Assembly: GCA_018267965.1 (NCBI GenBank)
Contig: JAFDXK010000007.1
Coordinates: forward strand, 78,333 to 142,332
Source of the DNA: Bacteroidota bacterium
Lineage (GTDB): Bacteria > Bacteroidota > Bacteroidia > Chitinophagales > Chitinophagaceae
Length of the DNA stretch: 64,000 bases
Reading direction: 5' to 3'
Shown: positions 14,632-24,796 of the stretch, in pieces
How the letters are laid out: the number at the start of each line of letters is the position of its first letter
How positions within the stretch are numbered: the stretch's first letter is position 1
Program-made: the position numbers and the translations under genes
Notes under the pieces: generated by a model
The model's input: only the letters and a program-made list of their open reading frames with translations
What the model was told of the DNA's origin: nothing
Databases searched by the model: none

Positions 14632-17106
14632 ATGGAAACCATTAATTCTGCTAAAAGTAGAACAGAAACTGAGAATAACCTGATTAATATAAGATGGATT
14701 ATCACCACTCTTTTGGCAACCTGGCCTTGGTTTTTAACAAGTATAATAATAGCGCTGGTGTGCGCCAATTTGTATTTGCGATATGCAACGCCGATATACA
14801 AAGTTGGTAGCGAGATTTTGATTAATGATAACGGCGGTAAGTCTGGCAGTAAAAATGATGATTTAATACTGGAAGGTTTAGGTTTATCAGGTAAGAATAA
14901 TGAGCTGAATAACATTTTGCGTGTAATGCACAGTAAGGGTTTAATGGCTAGGGTTGTTCAGCGCCTGAAACTTAATGTACAATATTTTGAATATGGTAAT
15001 GTAAAAACAACCCAGTTTTATGGATTAAGTCCATTTAGATTGATAGTTGCTGACTCTATTATCAATAACATAAATAACTATTACTCTTATAAAATCACTT
15101 TTGATGGTAAGGGCGGATTTGTAATTACTGATGAGCAGAATACCTGGCAAGGAAATTATGGAATGCCTCTTACATTACCCCTTGGTGAGGTGATTATTAA
15201 TAAAACGGGTGAGCTGCCTATAAAACCCAATACCAAGTATGTAGTAGCTATTTCTTCTGTAATGGGAACAGCTGCAGGTTATGCCGGTGCTATAGATATT
15301 GTGAGGCCGGAAAAAAATGCTAACTATGTAGATATAGCCATACAGGATGAGATACCGGAAAGAGGTAAAAATATTGTAGACACACTTGTCAGAGTTTATG
15401 TTGAAAAAAACATAGAGGACAGAAATCTCATCGCAAATAATACTATCGCATTTATAAATGACAGGTTAGGTAAAGTGAGCCAGGAGCTTTCTACTCTCGA
15501 GGATAGTATCGTTACTTTCAAAGAAGGTAGGAAGATAATGGGCGACATAAAGAATGAGTCTAATTTTTTATTAAGCTCTACTACCGAGGCTGAGAAGCAG
15601 ATGTATGAAAAAGAAGTGCAACTGCAAGTAGTTGAAAGCCTTGAAAGATATTTAAATGATGTTAAGAATGCAGAAAGTGTGGTGCCATCAGGCCTGATGG
15701 TTGAAGACAAAACACTGTTTGGGATAATTGACAGATATAATCAATTATTGCTGGAGAGAAATAAAGCTTCACTCACACTGCAAAAAACCAGTCCGTACAT
15801 AAAAAATTTAGACGAGCAGTTGGATGATTTGAGGCAAGATATGAAAAGCAATATTGCTACTACAAAGCACATTGTGCAGGTAACAATAGATGAATTGAGA
15901 AGAAGAGGTGCAGGCATTAACGCACAGATAAGAGGAGTGCCTAAAACTGAGAAAATATCATTAGACTATGCAAGGAAACAGCGTATACAAGAAGAATTGT
16001 TTTTGTATTTGCTGAAAAAGAGAGAAGAAACAGAAGTTAGTAAATCTTCTACTGTAGCAAACGTATCTATAATTAATGTTGCTGAGAATTACGGTACAGT
16101 ACAACCTAACAGATCAAGGGTTAAGAGTATAGCAGTTCTTATGGCATTTTTAGTTCCGATAGTGATATTATTATTGAGGCGAATGTTCAATACAAAAATC
16201 ATCGCCAAGAATGATATCATGAATGCTTCAGATATTCCTATCATTGGTGAGATTGGGCATAACGAACAAGATATGGCTGTAACGGTGAAGAGTAATAGCC
16301 ATTCGGTAATGTCTGAGCAATTCAGAGCATTACGAACAAACGTTCAGTTTTTATTGACCGACAAGAAAGATAAGGTCATCATGCTTACATCAAGCATGAG
16401 TGGAGAAGGTAAATCATTTATAGCAATCAACCTTGCGAGCACTTTTGCAATATCAGGGAAAAAGGTTGTGCTGCTGGAATTAGATTTACGTAAACCGAAA
16501 ATATCAAAACACCTCGGCCTTGATAATGGCATCGGATTATCAACTTATGCTGTAGGTCAGGCAGAAAAAGAGAATATAATTCAGCCTTCGGGTTTTGAAG
16601 ATAATTTATATGTTATCCCATCAGGACCTATCCCTCCGAACCCTGCCGAGCTTATCATGTTATCAAGGGTTGATGAATTGTTTGCCTACCTGAGAGAGCA
16701 GTTTGATTATATTTTAATTGATACTGCACCTGTAGGGTTGGTAACAGATGCGCTACTGTTAAACCGTTTCGCTGATACTACATTGTATGTGATAAGGCAA
16801 GGATATACTTTTAAACAGCAGTTGCAGATACCAAACGAAATTGAGGAGAACAAGAGAATATCCAGGCTATGTTTTGTGATAAATGATGTGGTGTACAGAA
16901 GAGGTTATAGCTACGGCTATGGCTATGGTTATGAATCTGGTTATGGTTATGGTTATGGTTATGGCTATGGTTACGGCTACGGAGGTTACGGTGCATACGG
17001 AAAATATGGTGGGGGCTATTTTAGCCAGGAACAGGAGGAAGTACGAGGTATTAAGAAATTAGTAAGGAATATACTTCGCTTCTTACCATTTAATCGTTCC
17101 AAATAA
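14632..17106 (+). CDS. wzc: Wzc-like polysaccharide co-polymerase / BY-kinase
   Basis: Inner-membrane chain-length regulator fused to a bacterial tyrosine autokinase, partner of Wza in glycan export. The order is: first TM near residues 21-50, a periplasmic Wzz domain with long coiled coil (about 50-495), second TM near 500-520 (VLMAFLVPIVILLL), then a cytoplasmic kinase. The kinase has Walker A SSMSGEGKSF, Walker A' VVLLELDLRKP and Walker B YILIDTAP. The C-terminus holds an extraordinary Gly-Tyr tail (residues 758-796, 16 Tyr), the expected autophosphorylation cluster. The 824-residue length suits a fused Wzc. No Wzb-type phosphatase is in the window. Confidence 0.93.
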   Translation: METINSAKSRTETENNLINIRWIITTLLATWPWFLTSIIIALVCANLYLRYATPIYKVGSEILINDNGGKSGSKNDDLILEGLGLSGKNNELNNILRVMHSKGLMARVVQRLKLNVQYFEYGNVKTTQFYGLSPFRLIVADSIINNINNYYSYKITFDGKGGFVITDEQNTWQGNYGMPLTLPLGEVIINKTGELPIKPNTKYVVAISSVMGTAAGYAGAIDIVRPEKNANYVDIAIQDEIPERGKNIVDTLVRVYVEKNIEDRNLIANNTIAFINDRLGKVSQELSTLEDSIVTFKEGRKIMGDIKNESNFLLSSTTEAEKQMYEKEVQLQVVESLERYLNDVKNAESVVPSGLMVEDKTLFGIIDRYNQLLLERNKASLTLQKTSPYIKNLDEQLDDLRQDMKSNIATTKHIVQVTIDELRRRGAGINAQIRGVPKTEKISLDYARKQRIQEELFLYLLKKREETEVSKSSTVANVSIINVAENYGTVQPNRSRVKSIAVLMAFLVPIVILLLRRMFNTKIIAKNDIMNASDIPIIGEIGHNEQDMAVTVKSNSHSVMSEQFRALRTNVQFLLTDKKDKVIMLTSSMSGEGKSFIAINLASTFAISGKKVVLLELDLRKPKISKHLGLDNGIGLSTYAVGQAEKENIIQPSGFEDNLYVIPSGPIPPNPAELIMLSRVDELFAYLREQFDYILIDTAPVGLVTDALLLNRFADTTLYVIRQGYTFKQQLQIPNEIEENKRISRLCFVINDVVYRRGYSYGYGYGYESGYGYGYGYGYGYGYGGYGAYGKYGGGYFSQEQEEVRGIKKLVRNILRFLPFNRSK
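16903..17019 (+). repeat. Hexanucleotide-like GGTTAT repeat encoding a Gly-Tyr tail
   Basis: Within wzc, 117 bp consist mostly of tandem GGT/GGC-TAT/TAC units, including seven consecutive Gly-Tyr units at 16939-16980. The unit is 6 bp, so expansion or contraction would keep the reading frame and only change the number of tyrosines. Confidence 0.85.
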
Positions 17107-17197
17107 TCAAACCGATTTGTATTGCCTGTCCCATGAACAATATAGGCATACACTAAATAATTTTTAACCCTACATTATTGTGTTCTGAGGGTTGATT

Positions 17198-17231
17198 TGT
17201 CAGTTGTATGTGACTGACAGTGGCGAAGCCA
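17198..17231 (+). promoter_or_regulatory. Small hairpins upstream of asnB
   Basis: In the 173-bp gap between wzc and asnB, TGTCAGT (17198-17204) pairs with ACTGACA (17213-17219). It is followed directly by TGGC-GAA-GCCA (17221-17231). There is no T-run, so a leader or attenuator-like structure is more plausible than a terminator. I found no convincing promoter in this gap. Confidence 0.3.
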
Positions 17232-17279
17232 TAGAAAAAATGCAGTTAACCATCTTCGAAAGAAGTTTCTTATATCGAA

Positions 17280-19067
17280 ATGTGTAGAATAGCAGGTATC
17301 ATAGATAAACGAATTACTGCTATTGAACAAACCGTTATTGCCATGCGCGATAGCATGAAGCGTGGCGGGCCTGATAGTTCGGGTCTGTATCTCGATGAAA
17401 AAAACGGGTTAGGTTTAGGACACAGGCGCCTGTCTCTTATCGATTTGTCTGAAGCTGCTACGCAGCCTATGATGAGTGACGATAAGAAACTGGTTATTGT
17501 ATATAATGGAGAAGTATATAATTTCAATGACATCAAAAATGAACTCATAGCAAAAGGGTTTCATTTCTCAACAAGTTCTGATACTGAAGTGATTTTGAAG
17601 TCATATCAATGTTGGGGTATAGACGGCTTCAAGAAATTAAAAGGAATGTTTGCCCTGGCAATATATGACCAGGCAAAAGGTGAAGTTCTTCTAGCAAGGG
17701 ATGCGTCTGGTATCAAGCCGTTGTATTACTATTCAGATAACAATGCTTTTTATTTTGCATCAGAAATAAAAGCCTTTAAGCAGATAAATAGTAACTGGCC
17801 TGAAAGAAATGACTGGAAGGTTTATTTTCTGACTTATGGATATCTGCCGGAACCGGTAACAACATTAGAAAATGTTCAACCGCTGGAAAAGGGAACATGC
17901 TTAGTGCTTAATGTGAGCACATTGAAAACAACCAGGCACGAAATTGTAACAGCTTCTTATTCTGATAAAATTAGGAGTATAGAAGAGGCAGTGAAAATCG
18001 TAAAGGAAAAACTTGACAGAGCTGTTGAAAGACATTTGATATCCGATGCGCCAATCGGACTTTTTTTGAGTGGAGGAATAGATAGCAGTTTACTGACTTT
18101 AATTGCTAAGAAAACCGGCAAAGAAGATATACATACTTTGTCAATTGTGTTTGATGATGCGGAGTATTCAGAAAAACAATATCAGGATATTATTGCAAAA
18201 AAAACAGGGTCACATCATAGAGCATTCAAACTGACAAAAGAAATGTTTCTTGATGCGATGCCTGATATTTTCAGAGCAATGGATCAGCCAACTGCTGACG
18301 GCGTTAATACTTACTTCATCAGCAAATATGCAAAAGAGTACGGGTTGAAAGCTGTTTTGTCAGGTTTGGGGGCTGATGAGTTGTTTGGCGGTTATGCATC
18401 TTTCACTCGTAAGAGTATGATTGATAAGCTCAATAGGGTTCCATCTGCTTTGTTGAACATTACTGAAGCTTTTGGTAAAGATAAATACCGTAAAATTGCC
18501 TTCTTATCGCGTCACGATGCTGTTGGCGAATATTTATTTCATCGTGGTTATTTTAGCTCGGGAGAAACATCAAGAATATTAGGTTTGGATAGTAAAGAGG
18601 TTGCCCGTACACTGAACAGTATTGTAGTGCCGGATTTTGTGAATGGATTGGAGTATGGTAACAGGACTTCTTATATGGAGAGTAATTGCTACATGCAGTC
18701 GCAATTGTTGAAGGATACTGACATGATGAGTATGTGGCACAGCATAGAAGTGCGCGTGCCTTTTTTAGATATTGATTTGATTGATGCTGTAAATAATATT
18801 GCGCCGTCAATAAAATTCAATGATGCACAAAGCAAGTATTTGTTGATAGAAGCATATAAAGATATCTTGCCCGAGGAAATATGGAACAGGAAAAAGCAAG
18901 GTTTTGTATTCCCATTCCAAAAGTGGATGGTCGGCAATGAAAACAAAAACTTTAGAAATATAGATAAGAGCATGACAGAACGCTACAAATCAAATAAATT
19001 GAATTGGAGTCGTTATTGGGCGTACCTTATTGCAAATAATTATACCGGTATGAACCGGGCTGCATGA
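17280..19067 (+). CDS. asnB: Asparagine synthase (glutamine-hydrolysing)
   Basis: Class II glutamine amidotransferase fused to an ATP-pyrophosphatase synthetase domain (595 residues). The N-terminal nucleophile Cys2 (MCRIAGI), RGGPDSSG, YNGEVYN and SSDTEV mark the glutaminase. The PP-loop LSGGIDSS near residue 263 and SGLGADELFGGY mark the ATP/aspartate site. AsnB paralogues are common in glycan loci, where they may amidate a sugar acid or an amino-acid substituent rather than make free asparagine. It heads the long plus-strand glycan run, and the next gene overlaps it by 4 bp (ATGA). Confidence 0.9.
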   Translation: MCRIAGIIDKRITAIEQTVIAMRDSMKRGGPDSSGLYLDEKNGLGLGHRRLSLIDLSEAATQPMMSDDKKLVIVYNGEVYNFNDIKNELIAKGFHFSTSSDTEVILKSYQCWGIDGFKKLKGMFALAIYDQAKGEVLLARDASGIKPLYYYSDNNAFYFASEIKAFKQINSNWPERNDWKVYFLTYGYLPEPVTTLENVQPLEKGTCLVLNVSTLKTTRHEIVTASYSDKIRSIEEAVKIVKEKLDRAVERHLISDAPIGLFLSGGIDSSLLTLIAKKTGKEDIHTLSIVFDDAEYSEKQYQDIIAKKTGSHHRAFKLTKEMFLDAMPDIFRAMDQPTADGVNTYFISKYAKEYGLKAVLSGLGADELFGGYASFTRKSMIDKLNRVPSALLNITEAFGKDKYRKIAFLSRHDAVGEYLFHRGYFSSGETSRILGLDSKEVARTLNSIVVPDFVNGLEYGNRTSYMESNCYMQSQLLKDTDMMSMWHSIEVRVPFLDIDLIDAVNNIAPSIKFNDAQSKYLLIEAYKDILPEEIWNRKKQGFVFPFQKWMVGNENKNFRNIDKSMTERYKSNKLNWSRYWAYLIANNYTGMNRAA

Positions 19068-20188
19068 CGCGGGTATTATTCTTAAATCTTACAGCCTTCT
19101 CTCAGACTGGCGGTCTCGAAAAATTTAATCGCAGTTTTCTAAGGGCGTTGTACGAACTTCAACAAAGCTCAAAGCTTGTCACAAAAAGTTATTCGTTATA
19201 CGATACTACTTCTGATGAAAAGTATTATCCTCGGAAACAATACAGTGGTTTTAGAAAGAGCCGAATACCGTTTGTCTTAAAAAGCATTTTTGCCTTATGG
19301 CGGAATGATATTGTAGTGCTCGGCCACATCAATCTGGCAATAATAGGTAGCGTGATAAAACTTATAGCACCAGGGAAAAAAATAGTTCTGATTTGTCATG
19401 GTATAGAAGTGTGGCAAAAACTAACAGGAGTAAAAAAAAGAGTTTTAGAAAAATCAGACAGGATACTGGCTGTTAGCAGTTATACAAAGCAAAAGTTGAT
19501 TGAAGAGAATGGAGTGGATGAAGCAAAGGTTACAATATTTCACAATACGGTAGACCCCTACTTCGCACTACCCGATACATTTGGTAAGGATGCATCACTG
19601 CTGAAACGTTATGGTTTGGCCGATACAGATTTTGTATTGTATACATTAGGTAGGTTGTCTTCTAACGAACAGTATAAAGGATATGATTATGTAGTAGAGG
19701 CAATAGGTGCTTTGGTTAAGCGATACCCGAATATAAAATACATTATTGGCGGGAAGTACGATGATGCGGAAAAGAAGAGAATGGATGGGGTAATAGAAAG
19801 GCTGGGCCTGCAAAATAATATCATTTTTACAGGCTACATTAAAGATAATGAGATAATAGCTCATTACCAGTTGGCCGATGTATACATTATGCCAAGCAGG
19901 GGAGAAGGCTTTGGTATCGTTTTCATAGAAGCGTTGTCGTGTGGTGTGCGTGTTATAGGTGGTAATGCAGATGGTACTGTAGACGCCTTGAAGAATGGCG
20001 AGCTTGGTCTTTTGGTCAATCCGCAGGATTCTAAAGCAATTGCCGCTGCAATTGAAAAGTATATTGTAAATAGTAATCGTACTCCGGAAGATGCAAAGCA
20101 ATTGCAAAAACGGTGTATAGATAATTTTGGATTTAACGTTTATAAAAACAGGCTCGATAATATATTGTCGGGCATAATTAATAATTAA
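19064..20188 (+). CDS. Glycosyltransferase family 4
   Basis: GT-B, retaining glycosyltransferase (374 residues), probably acting at the inner face of the inner membrane on a lipid-linked chain. The N-terminal half begins with [20 protein letters not shown], where the Gly-Gly loop binds the acceptor side. The C-terminal half has the GT4 donor-site signature [18 protein letters not shown], with the E-x7-E motif that holds the nucleotide sugar. Donor and acceptor cannot be predicted. It overlaps asnB by 4 bp and lies 4 bp before gmd. Confidence 0.88.
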   Translation: MTRVLFLNLTAFSQTGGLEKFNRSFLRALYELQQSSKLVTKSYSLYDTTSDEKYYPRKQYSGFRKSRIPFVLKSIFALWRNDIVVLGHINLAIIGSVIKLIAPGKKIVLICHGIEVWQKLTGVKKRVLEKSDRILAVSSYTKQKLIEENGVDEAKVTIFHNTVDPYFALPDTFGKDASLLKRYGLADTDFVLYTLGRLSSNEQYKGYDYVVEAIGALVKRYPNIKYIIGGKYDDAEKKRMDGVIERLGLQNNIIFTGYIKDNEIIAHYQLADVYIMPSRGEGFGIVFIEALSCGVRVIGGNADGTVDALKNGELGLLVNPQDSKAIAAAIEKYIVNSNRTPEDAKQLQKRCIDNFGFNVYKNRLDNILSGIINN

Positions 20189-20192
20189 CGCA

Positions 20193-21305
20193 ATGGCAAA
20201 AAAAGCATTGATAACGGGTGTGACAGGGCAGGATGGTGCCTACCTGAGTGAACTATTGTTGTCGAAAGGATATGAGGTACATGGTATAAAGAGAAGAAGC
20301 TCTTTGTTTAATACCGATCGTATCGACCATCTGTATGAAGACCCGCATGTAGCAAACAGGAAATTTATTTTGCATTATGGCGATTTAAGCGACAGCACTA
20401 ATATCATCAGGATAATACAAGAAGTACAACCTGATGAAATATATAACCTGGGTGCAATGAGCCATGTACAGGTAAGCTTTGCTACACCTGAGTATACAGC
20501 CAATACTGACGGTATTGGTACGCTTAGGATATTAGAAGCTGTGAGATTGTTGGGCCTTACAGAAAAAACAAAAATATACCAGGCATCAACTTCTGAATTA
20601 TATGGTTTAGTGCAGGAAGTGCCGCAATCAGAAAAGACTCCGTTCTATCCTCGTTCTCCGTATGGTGTGGCAAAAATGTATGGATACTGGATAACAGTAA
20701 ACTACAGGGAAGCATATAACATGTATGCTTGTAATGGTATCCTGTTCAACCATGAGAGCCCCTTGAGAGGCGAAACGTTTGTAACAAGAAAAATAACAAG
20801 AGCAGTAGCAGAAATATCATTAGGGCTGCTTAATACATTGCATATAGGCAACCTGAATGCTCAACGCGATTGGGGCCACGCCAAAGATTATGTAGAGGCA
20901 ATGTGGCTGATGCTGCAACAAGACAAGCCTGAAGATTTTGTAATTGCAACAGGTGTCACTACTTACGTAAGGGATTTTGTGAAAATGGCTTTTGCTGAAG
21001 CAGGTATTGAAGTGGAATTTAAAGGAGAAGGAGTTAATGAAGTAGGTATTGTAAAATCTTGCCGGAATAATGAATTTGTATCTATAGGACAAGAGGTAGT
21101 GAAAATCGACCCTAAATATTTCAGGCCAACTGAAGTAGACTTATTGATAGGTGATGCTACAAAAGCTAAACAAAAACTGGGTTGGCAGCCTAAGCATTCG
21201 GTGCAGGAACTTGTTAAGGAAATGGTAGCTGCCGATATTGTATTATTTGAAAAAGAAAAAATGCTCAAAACAGCTGGTTATGATTTCATCCGCCAGCATG
21301 AATAG
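20193..21305 (+). CDS. gmd: GDP-mannose 4,6-dehydratase
   Basis: Converts GDP-D-mannose to GDP-4-keto-6-deoxy-D-mannose, the first step to GDP-L-fucose. This extended short-chain dehydrogenase has the NADP loop [11 protein letters not shown] (residues 8-18), the catalytic T133/E135 region (ASTSELYG) and Y157-xxx-K161 (SPYGVAK). It has the characteristic [14 protein letters not shown] segment. The full length of 370 residues matches Gmd. The next gene, fcl, completes the pathway and starts 6 bp later. Confidence 0.96.
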   Translation: MAKKALITGVTGQDGAYLSELLLSKGYEVHGIKRRSSLFNTDRIDHLYEDPHVANRKFILHYGDLSDSTNIIRIIQEVQPDEIYNLGAMSHVQVSFATPEYTANTDGIGTLRILEAVRLLGLTEKTKIYQASTSELYGLVQEVPQSEKTPFYPRSPYGVAKMYGYWITVNYREAYNMYACNGILFNHESPLRGETFVTRKITRAVAEISLGLLNTLHIGNLNAQRDWGHAKDYVEAMWLMLQQDKPEDFVIATGVTTYVRDFVKMAFAEAGIEVEFKGEGVNEVGIVKSCRNNEFVSIGQEVVKIDPKYFRPTEVDLLIGDATKAKQKLGWQPKHSVQELVKEMVAADIVLFEKEKMLKTAGYDFIRQHE

Positions 21306-21311
21306 ATAGTT

Positions 21312-22247
21312 ATGGAATTGAATAGTAAGATATATGTAGCGGGCCATAAAGGAATGGTGGGCAGTGCAATTGTAAGACGCTTGCAAAGTGCCGGGTTTAC
21401 AAATATCATTTGCAGAAGCTCTAAAGAATTAGACCTGCGCAGGCAAGAGGAGACAGCAGCATTCTTTCAAACAGAAAAACCAGATTATGTTTTCTTAGCA
21501 GCCGCAAAAGTTGGTGGTATCATGGCAAACAATCAGTACAAAGCAGATTTTTTGTATGATAACCTGATGATACAGAACAACGTAATACACCACGCCTACA
21601 AAAATGGAGTGAAAAAATTAATGTTCTTAGGCTCGTCGTGTATTTACCCTAAACTGGCTCCGCAACCGTTAAAAGAAGAATATCTGTTAACGGGCGAATT
21701 AGAAGCTACAAATGAACCTTATGCCATTGCAAAAATAGCCGGCATCAAAATGTGTGATGCCTACAGGTTTCAGTATGGATGTAACTTCATTTCTGTGATG
21801 CCCACAAATCTTTATGGCCCTAATGATAATTACGATTTGAATAATTCGCACGTATTACCTGCTCTAATTAGAAAGTTTCATGAGGCCAAAATGAATAGTG
21901 TAGATGAAGTTGTGGTTTGGGGTAGCGGTAAGCCATTACGCGAATTTTTACATGCAGACGATTTAGCAGATGCCTGTTTTTATCTGATGCAAAATTATAA
22001 TGAACCCGGACTGGTAAACATTGGTGTAGGCGAAGATATCAGCATAGCAGATTTGGCCATGATGATAAAAGATATTGTAGGATATGCCGGAAAAATTGTT
22101 TGGGATAGTTCTAAGCCTGACGGTACACCAAGAAAGTTGATGGATGTATCTAAACTGAAAAATCTTGGCTGGCAGGCAAAAATATCTTTGAGAGAAGGAA
22201 TCACAGATGTTTATAAACATAAGTTCCTGTCAACTACTACCGCATAA
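21312..22247 (+). CDS. fcl: GDP-L-fucose synthase
   Basis: Epimerase-reductase that turns GDP-4-keto-6-deoxymannose into GDP-L-fucose with NADPH. The Rossmann loop is [11 protein letters not shown] (residues 10-20). The catalytic residues are visible as SSC (108-110), Y137 and K141 (PYAIAK). Length 311 is standard (also called wcaG). The product feeds the GT10 fucosyltransferase at 31988 and possibly other transferases here. It sits directly after gmd. Confidence 0.96.
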   Translation: MELNSKIYVAGHKGMVGSAIVRRLQSAGFTNIICRSSKELDLRRQEETAAFFQTEKPDYVFLAAAKVGGIMANNQYKADFLYDNLMIQNNVIHHAYKNGVKKLMFLGSSCIYPKLAPQPLKEEYLLTGELEATNEPYAIAKIAGIKMCDAYRFQYGCNFISVMPTNLYGPNDNYDLNNSHVLPALIRKFHEAKMNSVDEVVVWGSGKPLREFLHADDLADACFYLMQNYNEPGLVNIGVGEDISIADLAMMIKDIVGYAGKIVWDSSKPDGTPRKLMDVSKLKNLGWQAKISLREGITDVYKHKFLSTTTA

Positions 22248-22250
22248 TTT

Positions 22251-23105
22251 ATGCACACAAAAAAGAACGATTATACTTTTGTCATAAAACCTAAGACAGC
22301 GCTGCTGGATATTAATCTTGCAGAAATATGGCGCTACCGCGACCTGGTATTATTGCTTGTAAGACGCGACTTCGTTTCGTTCTATAAGCAAACAATACTT
22401 GGACCGATTTGGTTTCTAGTACAGCCGTTATTAACTACGTTTATGTATATGCTGATATTTGGCAATATTGCTAAGTTGTCAACAGATGGCATACCACAAA
22501 TATTATTTTACTTAGCTGGGGTTACCTGTTGGAGCTATTTTGCAGAATGCCTTACAAAGACATCAGAAACATTTACCGCTAATGCAGCTATTTTTGGTAA
22601 AGTATATTTTCCGAGATTAATTATACCAATCTCTATTATCATATCATGCATGATAAGATTGGCGATACAGGTTTCACTTTTCTTTATAGTATTAGCGTAT
22701 TACCTCATTTTTACCAAAGAAGGTGTACATATTACATGGGCTGCAGCCTTGTTCCCGGTACTTATTATTATGATGGGATTACTTGGTTTAGGTTTAGGAA
22801 TCATTTTTTCGTCTTTGACAACAAAGTACAGAGACCTGCGTTTCTTGTTGGCATTTGGCGTGCAGCTTTTAATGTTTGCAACACCTGTGGTATATCCATT
22901 GTCGATGACTTCTGAAAAATACAGATGGATAATAGCTGCTAATCCGTTTACGTCTATTATTGAAACATTTCGTTTTGCATTCTTAGGGTCTGGAGAATTT
23001 AATTTGTCGTATTTTATGTATAGCCTCGTTTTTACTTTAGTGTTGCTCGCTATTGGTGTCGTAGTATTTAATAAGGTTGAGAAAAGTTTTATGGATACGG
23101 TTTAA
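22251..23105 (+). CDS. wzm: ABC-type polysaccharide export permease (Wzm-like)
   Basis: Six-helix membrane subunit of an ABC-2 type glycan exporter (284 residues), pairing with the ATPase 9 bp downstream. The N-terminal amphipathic segment before the first helix (IWRYRDLVLLLVRRDFVSFYKQTILGPIWF, quoted here as RDLVLLLVRRDF and YKQTILGPIW) is the hallmark of the KpsM/Wzm/RfbA family. Such exporters move complete undecaprenyl-linked chains across the inner membrane, typically for O-antigen or teichoic acid polymers. A Wzy-like polymerase in the same locus raises a question about how the two are used. Confidence 0.9.
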   Translation: MHTKKNDYTFVIKPKTALLDINLAEIWRYRDLVLLLVRRDFVSFYKQTILGPIWFLVQPLLTTFMYMLIFGNIAKLSTDGIPQILFYLAGVTCWSYFAECLTKTSETFTANAAIFGKVYFPRLIIPISIIISCMIRLAIQVSLFFIVLAYYLIFTKEGVHITWAAALFPVLIIMMGLLGLGLGIIFSSLTTKYRDLRFLLAFGVQLLMFATPVVYPLSMTSEKYRWIIAANPFTSIIETFRFAFLGSGEFNLSYFMYSLVFTLVLLAIGVVVFNKVEKSFMDTV

Positions 23106-23114
23106 TATACTCGC

Positions 23115-24380
23115 ATGTCAGATTCAGCAATCAAAGTAGAAGGAGTTTCGAAATTATACCGTTTGGGGGAAATAGGTACAGGTACTATATCTCATGACCT
23201 GAACAGGTGGTGGCACAGAGTACGGGGAAAAGAAGATCCGTATGCGATACTTGGTGAAGAAAATAAACGCGATACTAAGGGCAGTGATTGGGTATGGGCA
23301 ATACAAGACATCAATTTCGATGTAAAAAAGGGAGAGGTCTTAGGTATAATAGGCAAGAACGGTGCGGGTAAATCTACATTGCTAAAAGTTCTGTCGCGCG
23401 TAACATCTCCTACAAAAGGTATTGTTAAATCGAGTGGAAGGATAGCAAGCCTTCTTGAAGTAGGTACAGGTTTTCATCCTGAACTAACAGGGAGGGAAAA
23501 TATATTTCTGAACGGGGCAATACTGGGTATGACCAAGACTGACATCAAACGTAATTTTGATGAGATAGTAGATTTTTCGGGTGTGGAAAGATATATCGAT
23601 ACACCCGTAAAAAGATATAGTTCTGGCATGTACGTACGCCTCGCATTTGCTGTAGCTGCCTATCTTGAGCCTGAAATATTGATAGTAGATGAAGTGCTGG
23701 CGGTTGGTGATGCTGAGTTCCAAAAAAAATGCCTTGGAAGGATGAAGGATGTAAGTGTTAATGATGGCAGAACAGTATTGTTTGTCAGCCACAATATGGC
23801 GGCCGTAAGACAATTGTGTACCAGTGCTATAGTATTGAAAAATGGCAAGTTGGTTTTTGAAGGAACACAAAACGAAGGGGTTAATTATTACCAATCATCG
23901 CACAATACCAACTCTGAATACATTCATGATGGTAATATTGAAGATGCATTAGGCAATGATAATATCAGACTGTTGCGTTTTGAAGTAAAGCCGGCGACAG
24001 GAAATGTTATCTCAGTTTCATCAGGTTTTGAAATTGATATAGAGTTCTTTAATGCTAAAGAAAATATTAACCTTGACGTGACAGTTGAAATGAAGAACAC
24101 AGATGAAATAGTAGTATTTCATACCGGAACGGTTATTAGCGATGATAGAAGTTCAAAGCGTGGTATTTACAGAGTGAAGACGGCAGTGCCCGTAAATGAT
24201 ATTAACGCAGGTGTTTATAAGTTTAAGATCATTTTCGGAGAGAGCCAGAGATATGTGTTATATGCTATGGAAGATGTTATTCAGTTTGAAATAATGAATG
24301 AGGCAAGTGGCAGTAATAGCAGTATACTTCCGGGAATAATGAGATTGCAAGTGCCATTTGAAACCACCTTTCTGAAATAA
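23115..24380 (+). CDS. wzt: ABC-type polysaccharide export ATPase with Wzt C-terminal domain
   Basis: Nucleotide-binding subunit of the exporter (421 residues). Walker A GKNGAGKST is at 80-88, signature YSSGMYVRLAFA at 168-179, Walker B EILIVDE at 187-193 and H-loop FVSHN near 218. An insert before Walker A (about 20-60, WWHRVRGKEDPY) is typical of this group. Residues from ~255 form a beta-sandwich-like Wzt C-terminal domain, which in homologues binds the capped end of the glycan before export. Its presence suggests that the chain carries a terminal modification read by this domain. Confidence 0.92.
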   Translation: MSDSAIKVEGVSKLYRLGEIGTGTISHDLNRWWHRVRGKEDPYAILGEENKRDTKGSDWVWAIQDINFDVKKGEVLGIIGKNGAGKSTLLKVLSRVTSPTKGIVKSSGRIASLLEVGTGFHPELTGRENIFLNGAILGMTKTDIKRNFDEIVDFSGVERYIDTPVKRYSSGMYVRLAFAVAAYLEPEILIVDEVLAVGDAEFQKKCLGRMKDVSVNDGRTVLFVSHNMAAVRQLCTSAIVLKNGKLVFEGTQNEGVNYYQSSHNTNSEYIHDGNIEDALGNDNIRLLRFEVKPATGNVISVSSGFEIDIEFFNAKENINLDVTVEMKNTDEIVVFHTGTVISDDRSSKRGIYRVKTAVPVNDINAGVYKFKIIFGESQRYVLYAMEDVIQFEIMNEASGSNSSILPGIMRLQVPFETTFLK

Positions 24381-24385
24381 TTTGT

Positions 24386-24796
24386 ATGACATTTGACGAC
24401 GTAAAGCTAATCACACTCCCTAAAATTCTAGATGAAAGAGGTAACCTATCTTTTTTTCAAAACGAAGACCAGATACCATTTTCTATACAGCGTGCATATT
24501 GGATATATGATGTGCCGGGAGGAGAACATAGAGGCGGACACGCATACAAAGACTTGCAGGAAGTAATAATAGCACTATCAGGTAGTTTTGATGTAGTAAT
24601 AGATGACGGGAAGAATAAGAAAGTAATTACGCTGAACCGTTCTTACAATGCATTATATATACCCAAGCTTGTATGGAGAAAACTGGAAAATTTTTCAACC
24701 AACAGCCTGGCATTTATAGTTTGTGATAAGCAATACGATGCTGAGCAATACATAAGAGATTATGATGAATACCTAAAAGTAAAAACCAATGGATAA
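24386..24796 (+). CDS. FdtA/QdtA-type cupin ketoisomerase, variant active site
   Basis: Cupin of the FdtA/QdtA (WxcM-like) family, whose members move the keto group of dTDP-4-keto-6-deoxyglucose from C4 to C3 before transamination. The 136-residue protein has the family core YDVPGGEHRGGHAYKDL (residues 41-57), SGSFDVVIDDG and a C-terminal RDYDEYL. The family's paired histidines (HAH) appear here as H52-A-Y54, so the second His is lost. It is followed, with an 8-bp overlap, by a canonical paralogue. It may be catalytically altered, act on another substrate, or work with its neighbour. Confidence 0.85.
   Translation: MTFDDVKLITLPKILDERGNLSFFQNEDQIPFSIQRAYWIYDVPGGEHRGGHAYKDLQEVIIALSGSFDVVIDDGKNKKVITLNRSYNALYIPKLVWRKLENFSTNSLAFIVCDKQYDAEQYIRDYDEYLKVKTNG

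Noticed and set aside
16903..17019. CRISPR-like or satellite array
   Set aside because: The short units are coding, in frame with wzc and give a Gly-Tyr tail. There are no spacers.
17280..18000. AsnB glutaminase domain as the missing HisH
   Set aside because: It is a class II (N-terminal Cys) glutaminase, structurally unrelated to class I HisH. It may be an alternative ammonia source but is not a HisH homologue.
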